Shown here piece by piece: positions 35,707-45,770 of a stretch of 64,000 bases of DNA. This DNA is from Ancylostoma caninum (taxonomy: Eukaryota > Nematoda > Chromadorea > Rhabditida > Ancylostomatidae). Where the stretch lies: positions 124,001 to 188,000 of the forward strand of contig JBAJFG010000604.1 in NCBI GenBank assembly GCA_037903475.1, written 5' to 3'. The translations under genes were made by a program, and so were the position numbers. The notes under the pieces are model-generated. The model saw only the letters and a list, made by a program, of their open reading frames with translations. It was not told the origin of the DNA and did not search any database. Position 1 is the first letter of the stretch, and each line of letters begins with the position of its first letter.

Positions 35707-36952
35707 TTACAAGAGGTCGCGCTCTTCTTTGGGAAAAATTGTCTCCAAGTTAAGAACACCAATATTAAATACACGCCTTGCGATGCCACCAGAAGAGATG
35801 TAGGAGTCTGGTATGTAGAACTTCACTTTTCTTTGTCCTGGCTGAACATCTTCCATAAGTATGAAGCTCAAGTGGATATATAACTGCTATGACTTACCAA
35901 TATGCCATCGTCGCAGTCATGGTAGATTTTGAACACCGGATCAATATTTGTCAGCTCTCGCTCAGAACCCTAGATGCTATTAATTTGAAAAGAAAATGAT
36001 TAAACTTAAAGAATCAAAGTTGAGCTGAAGGTATTATATCATAGAATAGAATTTTTATTTCATATCACACCAATTTCATATCATAAAATAGTATTATCAT
36101 ATCATAAAACAGAACTTTCCACAGCAAAAGGTAGATTACGATCCAATTTTTCACGAAAAGAGCTGGCTCGATTTTTTCTAAGATTCTCCAAGAAATTCGC
36201 TCTGCCATGTTCGCTCAGGCATTATAAGAGATAAGTAGACAAGTATCCGAGCGATTCTACTTGTTGATTTACTACATACGTATGTATTGTACTGACATAA
36301 TTGAGTCACTCCTACTCTCCAGGCAATTACTGGCAGATAAATAAGTGAATAAAAGATAAATAACGTACAGATAAATAAGTAAATAAAATATACGCCCTCG
36401 CTGTATCAACGCCAAAGGCTAAAATTCTGGGTTCTCCCATAACGTACAAAATAGCTTGAGGTAACACGAAGATTTCTTTTTTTCTTTCTGAAAACATTGG
36501 ATTCTGTTTCCAAACAGAAACTCCGCAGAGGTAACATTTCATGGACAAATGGTTGCATACGGGCTATATTCTTTTGCTAAGAGAAGTTCCAGAAAATCAC
36601 CTGTAGGTGGAATGCACCATTTTCATCTGTGAATCCTTCGTCGAGTACATCATCCGGGTCTGGTCCTGAAAAAAAACTCCCCCTTGTTCTGAAGTATTGT
36701 ATTTGTAAACCGGAATGTGATTCAGAGCACTTTTAGAGGATTATATAGCAGTTTTCTCTACTGGAAATCTTCGGAACTTAATAGGAGCTAAGTAAATGAA
36801 GTCAAGCACTAACCATCATCCTCATCCCAGAGCTTCACCTTCACTCCAGCTGCTGGTCGATTTCCACACATTAATCTGCCGGAAACTGCTACAGCTTGCT
36901 GCCGCATCGAAGAACAATATGTAACAAGAGCAAGGACGATTAGAAGTCTCAT
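35707..36952 (-). CDS. transthyretin-like secreted protein, gene A
   Basis: Nematode-specific transthyretin-like family (TTR-52/DUF290 type): small secreted beta-sandwich proteins, likely extracellular carriers or bridging factors. Exons on the - strand: 36952-36814, 36665-36601, 35969-35898, 35841-35707 (139/65/72/135 bp), all GT-AG, 136 residues. Signal peptide MRLLIVLALVTYCSS, then MRQQAVAVSGRLMCGNRPAA and KVKLWDEDDG, GSERELTNIDPVFKIYHDCD and VLNLETIFPKEERDLL. Two conserved cysteines (CGN and HDCDDG) probably form the family's disulphide. Start chosen because ATG follows directly on a 3' splice site TTTGCAG and opens a clean signal peptide. Nearest relatives are genes B and C downstream on the same strand. 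Exon 3 ends in Leu where B and C have Lys. Confidence 0.97.
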
Positions 36953-37318
36953 CTGCAAATGAGTTTTACTATGTACAGAGCAAGACTCTGGGACTTGAAA
37001 GCAAACACAAAGCGTCGAAAACGAAGGCAATGGGTCAGTGAAATCACAACACCGCCAAAAAATTTCAAACTGAGAACTCTGGATATCTTCGCATTTTGAT
37101 ATAAAATCTATCTCTATCCTACTCCGGCAATTCTGATAGTACATACTTCCTCTCTTGGGATTTGAGATAGGATCCCAACACATTCTGTTCCTGGAGTCCA
37201 CTATCATTACAGATTGCGTCTTTGTAACATCTCGATTTCAACGTCCTACTGCTTCTCCTGAGTTTCCTCAATGAGAGACCTTATAGAAAATAAGTAACAA
37301 TGAGTGGCGGAATATGTA

Positions 37319-38174
37319 CAGTGGCAGTCAAAAAGATATGATCAGTGGCATGTTAAAGACGGATCTTTTCATCATAACTTAACTTGCGATTGAGCCATTT
37401 GGCCGAAATTTTAGGAAACGGTGAGGATCGAAGTACTCTTTCTTTACGCTGCATAACATTGATGCAAACTGCCTTAAAACAGAACTATCGTGCTCGAAGT
37501 CCAAATTCACCACTTTCACTAACATGATGGTTCTTCGTCTGTATCGCCTCAATTCGATTTGCAGAGGAGTTATTCTAAATGGTGACTTGAGTGAGTAGTT
37601 TGTTGTAGTATCGGGTTCTGTAGTTCTACTCTTTACATGAAAAAATGAGATTACCAAGAAGTCCAAAAAAGTAGGAAAAAAAGAGTTTCCCAAAATCTCG
37701 AAAAAGAGACAATCGTTCCGAACGAAGGATATTCCTGTGATATCCACTACTAACAACTATTCTGACATCGAAATAGGAACTGTGACGCTCTCAATATTCT
37801 TTAGAAACAATAAAAAGGATTTTTTTTGGTGAAGTCGACCACTTGCTTTGGTCCTCGTATTCGAGCAGCGAAGAATAGTGTAGTAATCACATCTGGTGGA
37901 AAAAATAGCCATTTATGTGGTTGATCTGTATTAACTCTTCATTTTTCTCTTAAGGTGGTAGTGAAGATATTGGACGAGATCAAAGGAAGACGAGGAAATT
38001 GATATTGAAGCTTAATAAATCCACCAGAATTGAGTTTCTGTCCAGATAAGCTGCTGGCAGGAACCACCCATAAAGCTTCTCAAGTTTCATCTGGAAAGCT
38101 CAATCCAGAAGTGAGTTATAGCAAAAAATCCTCTTGTCGACATGACGCTGATCATATCTTTTTGGCCGCGACTG
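37319..38174. mobile_element. Tc1-like element, 856 bp, with TA duplication
   Basis: Terminal inverted repeats CAGTGGCAGTCAAAAAGATA (left) and CAGTCGCGGCCAAAAAGATA (right, inverted), both continuing into TGATCAG. TA flanks both ends. The terminal sequence is strongly like the known C. elegans Tc1 end, CAGTGCTGGCCAAAAAGATA. At half the length of Tc1 and with no DDE transposase recognised, it is an internally deleted or diverged copy. A 125-codon open frame on the - strand has no family signature. Confidence 0.88.
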
Positions 38175-40290
38175 TATGTGCCGCTGTCGCTTGTGGCATT
38201 CCTATTCATATTCAAAGCCGAAACTCGCTACGATATCTGTTGTTTTTTTTTCTCGCCGAAGCCCAGTTTTGTTACAATAAACACTCACAGAAGGCAACGC
38301 AAACAAAGGTGGAGGATGGCAAGTAATTTTTTGCGGGTTCTTTTGAAAGATTACTTTCATTGGTTTGATAACTCGCACTGCATCGGAAAAAACGTGAGTT
38401 CGACTATGCATTCCGGATTTGTTGTAAATTGGAATAGTTTTTGACATAGGCCTCCATTCCACGCGTATGCACAATTGAATTCCCTTCACTGAGAGTTTCA
38501 TCGATATTTTTGTCCTAGTTCGAAGCAAATTTTCGAGAAGAAGGAGAGTAAAACTGGAGATGTGGGTGATGCTGCGAGTGGTTGTTCTCTCTTTTCAGGC
38601 TTCCCGCAGGTCCTCCCTCTGACTAGCCTTTAAAAGAATCTGCCTCATTGTCCCTGAAGTCATCATAATGAAACCAGAATTCTCCTGGTAGCCTGACGGA
38701 ATGTCCAAGTTATAAGGAGCAATATTAACACTGCGTCGAAAAGTAGTAGCACGAGTGTCTCAAGAAATTGTCAAGTGGAATAGCGTAGAAGAACAGGGCG
38801 GCCGAACGAAAACGTTATGGTGTTTCCTTCCCTGTTGAACGGAGATTACATTGTCAAGCTCTTGTTTCTTCTATTTCATCTTCGAGAAGAGGTACGATTA
38901 ACAGAATTTTTTACAGCTTTGAAGGATCAAAAAATTGAATGAAAATTTTTACTCACTTTTATTTTCACTTCAACTGGTACACGAGTACGATCGAAGGAAA
39001 TGTAGTGCAGCTTAATTCTTTCTTTATGCTTCACATGCTCATGCTCTACATATTGCGTGGGAAGTATCAACGATTACAAGTTACATTATAAACAAAGGCA
39101 TGGTCACATACACGCTATTGGGTGTGAAAAACAGGGGCGTCACATCATGCTCATAGAATGAAATACGAGTCAGAGACAGGCTAAGGGAAGTTGGGCAAGT
39201 GCTGACGGATCACCACTGCCTCCATGAATCTGAACTTTAACACATGCATTCTTCGATTTTTCACACTGCGGTCGAGCTGGTGCCCTCATCGAAGTAAATA
39301 GTCACATGACTGTTATGCTGTCAATCAATCTTCTCAAGCCAAACAGATCTGATCAAGGGAAGAAAGGTGGAACAAAAAGTTGCCACACCGTTGGTGCCTA
39401 ACTATGCTACTGAGGAAGGCATGATTATACAGTGAAAAGGTCATATGTACCACTTGGTTTTACGAGTCTAAGCTTCACGTTACACTCAGCAAGTGAATAG
39501 TGCGTTTGACATAGGCATCGCGCCTGCTAACAAAACTATGGATCAAAAATCTGTAACCCTAACTTCACAACGAACTCTTCTCAGTGGGGTTTTATCCCCA
39601 AATACTCGTTTCTGTATTTTGTTTGCCCACTTATCCATTTATTTGTGTATTTTTCAGACGTGATTGCATTTTAATACAAGTGACTCAAACCGATCGTTGA
39701 ACATAATAAGTACAATACAAACCACAACTACAGTCATGTATCTGGGGTATCAAGGACGTCGAATAATCAAAACATTACCATCGTAATTTAATACGTGAAA
39801 ATGTTCGAAGCAGCGCTTTGTTTGGATGAGCATTAGTTCAACGCTACAATTTGTTTTTGCAGTTTTGTACAATCAGATGTGCATGGATCGTGTATGGGCT
39901 GTGAGGATAGCAAGTCTATGCTTTCGTTTATCGAAGGAATTACCGTGTAAATTTTGTAATGATCCTACTACTATATATCTAGAGAATCATATACAAACAA
40001 ACAACATCAAACCTTTCAGCTTGTTACGACAACTGGTAAATGTAACAATCTATTTGTATCGTTTCGAGACGAAAGTGTAGCCGACCGGTGATCAATCACA
40101 ACAGTAGGTTGAACTCAGCGGATAGAGGCCTGTTTGCGAGGATACTACTGAGGAGTAAAAATAATACACAGCGTTTTCGTGTGAAACTGTTTGCATTTCT
40201 TCGAGTTGGAAGCTAGCTTTCACCCTTGAAGATCTGAAGATTGTGCGACCTCACTGTATCGATGCACACATGCATTTTTGAATGCTTTAG
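38175..40290. other. intergenic between ttr genes A and B, no gene recognised
   Basis: AT-rich with short open frames only. 40078-40156 is a partial copy of the repeat that begins at 40291 (shared stretches GTAGCCGACCG, CAATCACAACAGTAGG and GATAGAGGCCTGTTTG). Confidence 0.5.
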
Positions 40291-40620
40291 AGGCAGCACC
40301 GATGGAAATACTCACTACTGAAGTGATTTGCTTACCGTGTAGCCGACCGCTGGACAATCACAACAGTAGGCTGAACACAGCGAATAGAGGCCTGTTTTTG
40401 AAGATACTTCCGTGGACACATTGTCGACTTGAACAAAAAGGCTTCGTTGCGCCAGGTAACGCTATCGGTCGGTGCATGTGATCTAGCGCGTCTGGTGTGT
40501 GGAATGCGTACCATTTATCAGGGATTCATGGCGGAACCCATCAGCGGAAAACTCGTCTGCGCTTTGGACGCTTAGAAAACAAAACAACGCCATCATTTCC
40601 AGCGTTTGCCGAACTTACTT
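40291..40620. repeat. truncated copy 3 of the AGGCAGCA foldback family
   Basis: Starts TTAG|AGGCAGCACCGATGG and follows the left half of 25085-25491 base by base with substitutions, through TCCGTGGACACAT and CTCGTCTGCGCT(T/G)TGGAC. I did not find the matching right end, so it is truncated or diverged. A partial relative lies just upstream at 40078-40156. Confidence 0.65.
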
Positions 40621-41242
40621 TCACTCCTACCTCCTTCACTTCCAAACCTGGGGAACCCGATCATGTTTTGCAAGAGGGCTGAACTAGGGACAACGTGGAA
40701 ACAAGGAGTTTTTTCCTCGTAGGATTTGACAAAATTAATCACTGTGTTCGTTTTCAGTATAACGCTAGTCCTACAAATATACCAGAGTCTGTGAGCGCAA
40801 AATTACATTAGGAACTTCTCTTGACATGGGTTAGTAATTTTTCCATTCCCTGTAGAACACTAACTTCTTCCATAAAAATTATCTTTTCGGTCGTAATTTT
40901 TGAAAGTACATTCACACGTCTATTGTTTATAGGTGTTTATAGGCCAAGGTTTTTCTAAAAGTTCATTGATCTTTTAGCTGTCGCAGTTCTAAATACCAAT
41001 GAAAAAGCAAGAGAAAATTTCTCCTTTGACCATTGCGTGTGTAGAGAGCTTGTATTTCTCTTAGTACACTACTACTTAGGAATTAGCTAATTAAGAAAGC
41101 TCCAGCAAGATGTGAGGTTGAATAGGGCGTGCTCGACCATCGTCGTGAACGTGTTAACAGAGCTCAAGGTCTCACATCGGATCTGACCATACAATAAACT
41201 GGATACGTTTTCCGGCTTCCAGGTCCTAAATGCCGGGTTATT

Positions 41243-41470
41243 TCACTTGAAAGCGGTTACTAGCTTTCTCATTCTGCCTAACCTGGATGTCCATAGCTGA
41301 CTGTATGCTGGTTCATCATTTTGTGAAATGTAACAGTGAATTTTAGTATCGTCTACATATTGATCCCATGTCGCACATTCTTTCAGTGCGTTAGAAACAC
41401 CTGCTGTGCAAACATCGAACAATGTGGATAACAAAGCTCCACCTTTGTAGGACCACATGCGACCTTTTTG
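41243..41470 (-). pseudogene. non-LTR (LINE) reverse transcriptase fragment
   Basis: The - strand frame reads LLSTLFDVCTAGVSNALKE, then WDQYVDDTKIHCYISQNDE. This fits the RT block of LINEs, where G-x-LLFxxYxxD-x-(I/V)-x-x-AL is followed by YADDT-(K/R)-I. Here the motif is YVDDTKI. Only the catalytic palm fragment is present, about 70 codons, with no endonuclease or upstream RT blocks. It lies just downstream of ttr gene B. Confidence 0.7.
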
Positions 41471-41666
41471 CCTTACAGTTCACGCTCGCATAGTAAGTTT
41501 TGGCATTTAAGTGTTCTTCCAGCCACAGTATTATTTCTAGATAGAATCCCAAAGCATCTGCCTTGTGCAGGGGTTTTGTTACAGTTTCACAGTAGTTTTA
41601 AGGCCATCTTTCACAGTTTAAAAGCACAGATGCATCACGTGCGACAAACAACACACTTCTTTTAGT

Positions 41667-41672
41667 TTTATT
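41667..41672 (-). terminator. poly(A) signal of ttr gene B
   Basis: TTTATT on the given strand (AATAAA in the gene direction), about 75 bases past the TGA stop at 41748-41750. Confidence 0.6.
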
Positions 41673-41747
41673 TGATCTGAAATACATTTCAAATGACAAA
41701 GTGCATAACCTCAGGGCTGAGAGATCCACCTTCTCTGCAGCTGTAGC

Positions 41748-43002
41748 TCAGAGCAAGTCTCGTTCCTCTTTAGCGAAGATTGTTTCTAGGTTGAGAACCC
41801 CAATATTGAAAATTCGCTTGGGCACTCCTCCGGGTGAAATGTACGACTTAGGTATGCGGAATTTCACTTTTCGTTGCCCAGGCTAAACTTTTGGTTACAT
41901 GTACGAAAATGGAAAAGAAGCAATTCATGGAGTAAGGGCAACATACATACCTTAAGACCGTCGTCGCAGTCGTGGTACACTTTGAATACTGGATCAATGG
42001 TAGTGAGTTCGCGTTCGGAGCCCTAAAAGCTCGAGCAGTAATCCATATGCATATTAGGCCGAGAAAATTCTCGGCCAAACTGACAATATTTTTGTTTGCC
42101 TTACAATTCTTAAACGATAGTAGTCAAATCATTTGAAGTATGCTCCATTGGCATCGATGGTCCAGAATACGAAGGCTAGAGGTTACTTTCGATAAATCAG
42201 TAATCAAGTGCTTCATTGATTGTGACAATTTTATTCATTTTTCAGTGTTTTTGTAGAGGAGTCAGTGAAGATATGGGATACAACAGGCCATCTATTTTCA
42301 CGACTCCTCGATTTATTGATTTTATCGATTTTCCCGCTTTTTCCGCAGGAATGGATGAAAGGTGGCTGACGAGATGTTTCGAGAGCGACAATCACTTTGC
42401 GCAAAAGTATTGATTTGTTCACTTTAACGACTTTTTTCGCCTATGGGAGCGGGTGAAAAAGAGTCGCCCTGGTTTTCTAGCATGCTCACCAAAATGTTAA
42501 GCATTTTGGATGAGTTAAAAGGACCCAGCAATTTCCCGGATCGGAATAAACGGGAGAAATTAAACTAAAATTCGAGCAGGGCATGTGTCTAGCATACAGC
42601 AAGAATCAAAATGAAAAAATTGCAACGCAAAGTCGGAATTGAATGGCTACTTATTGAGCTGCCGTCATCCTTTCTCCATTTATAGGAATGTGATTGGAAT
42701 TTCCAAAAAAGGAACTTTTGCAGCTTGTGTAACCCACCTGGAGATTGAAGTTTCCATTGGAGTCGGTATATCCCTCATCAAGAAGGTCATCAGGATCTAT
42801 GCCTGAGCAAATAGATCGCTCGGGATCTCATCAAATTCATCTGAGGCGATATGTGCTTACCATCATCTTCATCCCACAGCTTCACCCTCACACCTGCTGC
42901 AGGCTTGTTTCCGCACATAAGTTGTCCAGTGACGCCGACCGCCTGCTGGCGCATTGCGAAGGAAAATCCAACCAGGAATAACAGTAACAAAATGTTCCGC
43001 AT
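41748..43002 (-). CDS. transthyretin-like secreted protein, gene B
   Basis: Same family and layout as gene A. Exons on the - strand: 43002-42861, 42802-42738, 42022-41951, 41882-41748 (142/65/72/135 bp), 137 residues, all GT-AG. Signal peptide MRNILLLLFLVGFSFA, one residue longer than in A and C. Mature part starts MRQQAVGVTGQLMCGNKPAA; later GSERELTTIDPVFKVYHDCD and VLNLETIFAKEERDLL. The most diverged of the three: exon 2 has GIDPDDLLDEGYTDSNGNFN and the last exon has KRIFNIG. The start is placed at the ATG two bases after CCTTCAG, and the upstream in-frame Met at 43047 is rejected because it precedes that splice site. It ends in TGA; A and C use TAA. Confidence 0.97.
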
Positions 43003-44650
43003 ATCTGAAGGCTGCTTTTTAGGTAAACAAAGTGGAATGGACGTCACAACCTGTAGAGAACCGAGTCATGCAACATAAATGGTTTTTTGAAGCTTTGACT
43101 CTGTCTAGCTCATAAACATCAAGAGAGATTACAAGGAACGGATTCACAACGAGCAGTTTCGACATCTCCAATCTTATATGTTGGAACTCATTGCAAATAA
43201 GAGATCTGAATGCTTGTTTTTAGTTCAGACTGGGACTAGTGTCAATTTAGTCTCCCATTCAGGATGCGTCCTCAAATGATAACCATACCTACTCATCTAA
43301 TCCAAACTTACGTTTAGAAGGTGCAAACTGCGTTAGCAAAGGTGGATTGAGGCGAAAAGCGAGAGATCGATGAAATGGAAGAGTGCTTGTGGTCATGTCA
43401 ATTAACCGAGAGTTCGAAAATTGGAAGGTTTTGACAGTTCATCTTATCTTTCACCCAGGAAATGTCAATCATTGACCACACATTTCCACGAGGCTGAAGA
43501 GTGAAATGCGGTTGCAGTTTACTCAAAATACAAGCCCAACTTAACAAAGTGTTATTCTCTCATGAGAACTTTGGCTCAGGTCTCGAAAAATCCGTATTGT
43601 GTCGCTAAACCTGGCGTGTTGGGAAGAGCAGAAACCGACAGGTGAAGAAGTGACCCAATCCTGTACACCGTACGAAGTGTTTCCCTTGCTGAGCAATCCC
43701 TATGGTATTCTGTGGTATTCCTTAACTCTTCATTCTTCATTTTTACTCATCAGTTACGGTTTGGACTTTCAGAATGAATGAAGAATTATTTTGATAATGT
43801 AGTCATTTCGAGAAACATTTTCACAGAGGCGGATGAAGCTTGTTTCACAATGGCGGCAACATAGTTTGAGCAACCGCGGTGGAGCAGCATTCAGAAGCCT
43901 ATGAAACCAAGTGCAATCATAAAACAGCTTCCATTGAACAAAAAGGAGCAGAACAATAAGAGACACTCCGATACAACGACCTTTAAAGCTTCATCTGTGA
44001 GGAAGTACCACTAGCATTAGCACAGCTAGATGGCGTTTATCAGAAAGTCACCCCGGAGGAGTTCTTGATAACCGCCATTCTCTTACGCCTGCGTCTGCCA
44101 AACTTGCATGTTATGTGCAATACTCGAAACGCATAACTGGTTAACCATCAGCTCAATTTAAATACCTACAGCAATGATCTGTCATTCTGTGAACTGGTTT
44201 CTCTCAGATGGTTGGCTCATTCATGGATAAGTGCGACATATTGAGTGCCCTTGCAATAAGTTACGATGAGCGATGGAGTTTTAAACTATGTAGGTGTTTT
44301 ATGCGAAAGACCGGTGATGACCCCCCCCCCGGTCCGAAACATGAGGTTGTTCTTCTAGTAGAATTGTTGCTCCATATCATTATTAAATTGGTGGTACTAC
44401 CAGTAAGCTTCTCGTTTGAACGCGGATCACATCGCAGCAACGACTGAGTTCTTCGTGAGACAAATCTGAATTGCAGAGCAACGACAGTGAGGCAGAGCAA
44501 TAAAAGATGGTGATTGTCCGACAAAAGCCTCCCTAAGATTAGCCTCTCAGATCAACTCCCATGTTTTCAGACCGCATTGCTCACTTCTTATCATCTTTTA
44601 CAGCGTAGAAGAGCAGTTGTTCTTTTTTTCCAAGTTGTTATGTGCTACTG
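43003..44650. other. gap between ttr genes B and C, probable promoter of B
   Basis: No second gene or transposon end recognised. It should contain the promoter of gene B next to 43002; no TATA-type element stood out. Confidence 0.45.
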
Positions 44651-44656
44651 TTTATT
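44651..44656 (-). terminator. possible poly(A) signal of ttr gene C
   Basis: AATAAA in the gene direction, about 150 bases past the stop at 44805. It is the nearest consensus signal I saw. Confidence 0.45.
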
Positions 44657-44804
44657 TGAATCCAACGCTCACATCAAAGTACAGACGAGAACCATCTATG
44701 AGTATGGCAGTTAAAAAAAAACACTGTTAGTGATGTATAAAACAAAATCGGGGATTAGAATGGCAAATAAACACTGTAGTACAATCCTGGATCACTTGGG
44801 TGAT

Positions 44805-45593
44805 TTACAGGAGATCACGTTCTTCCTTGGGAAAGATCGTCTCCAGATTCAGAACTCCGATGTCGAAGACTCGCTTAGCTACTCCTCCAGCGGAAATGTA
44901 CGAGTCGGGGATGCGGAACTTCACCTTTCGTTGACCAGGCTGAATCGACAGAAAATCTCCTTAACGTCCTTACGACGAGAAAAAATATAGAGCCCTTACC
45001 TTGATGCCGTCGTCGCAGTCGTGGTACACTTTGAAGACCGGGTCAATGTTCGTTAGTTCCCTCTCGGAACCCTTGAATAATATTAAAGTGGATAAGTTAT
45101 GTAAATTTTTCAAAACGTAACCCATCTTTGAAAAATCTTCACTAATTTTTACAATATTTTAAAAGTGTCACCTTGAGATGAAACTCTCCATTAGAATCAG
45201 TGTATCCCTCGTCCAGCACGTCGTCTGGGTCCGGTCCTGAAATTGCAATGGTTATAGTAATGCTAGAGAGAGTCTTTGAACTCCCTATGAGTATTTGCAC
45301 ATTTTTGCAAGCCCTCCAGAAAAATTTCCAATATTTCAAATTGTTCTGGTTTTCATTATACCACGCAGTAATTAGGGTGGTAAATGTAGAGCAGTGGTAT
45401 TGATTTATGAGCGCTGCCTAGACTTCCTCCTGAGAGAAAAATGAAGCCACTAACCATCATCTTCATCCCACAACTTCACTTTGACACCAGCGGCGGGTTT
45501 ATTACCACACATCAGCCTTCCGGAAACCGCCACCGCCTGTTGTCGCATTGCGATGGCGCAACCAAATAAGGCAATGAGAATGATGTACTTCAT
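44805..45593 (-). CDS. transthyretin-like secreted protein, gene C
   Basis: Exons on the - strand: 45593-45455, 45236-45172, 45071-45000, 44939-44805 (139/65/72/135 bp), 136 residues, all GT-AG, with the shortest introns of the three. Signal peptide MKYIILIALFGCAIA, then MRQQAVAVSGRLMCGNKPAA and KVKLWDEDDG; PDPDDVLDEGYTDSNGEFHL; GSERELTNIDPVFKVYHDCD; SYISAGGVAKRVFDIGVLNL; ETIFPKEERDLL. ATG lies two bases after TTGTTGCAG. The reading frame stays open upstream through the TGAA microsatellite (a Phe-Ile-His-Ser repeat), but that extension precedes the splice site and would bury the signal peptide, so it is not part of the protein. Probably the most recent paralogue pair is A and C, judged by exon 1. 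Confidence 0.97.
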
Positions 45594-45617
45594 TCCTGCA
45601 ACAAGAAAAGGAACAAA

Positions 45618-45770
45618 AAATGAATGAATGAATGAATGAATGAATGAATGAATGGATGAATGAATGAATGAATGAATGAATGAATGAATGGATGGATGAA
45701 TGAATGAATGAATGTGAATGAATGAATGAATGAGTGAATGAATGAATGAATGAATGAATGAATGAATGAA
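45618..45770. repeat. (TGAA)n microsatellite next to ttr gene C
   Basis: About 150 bp of TGAA units with a few GGATGAA and GTGAATG interruptions. It begins only about 25 bp upstream of the gene C start codon, so it lies in the promoter or outron region. Confidence 0.97.
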
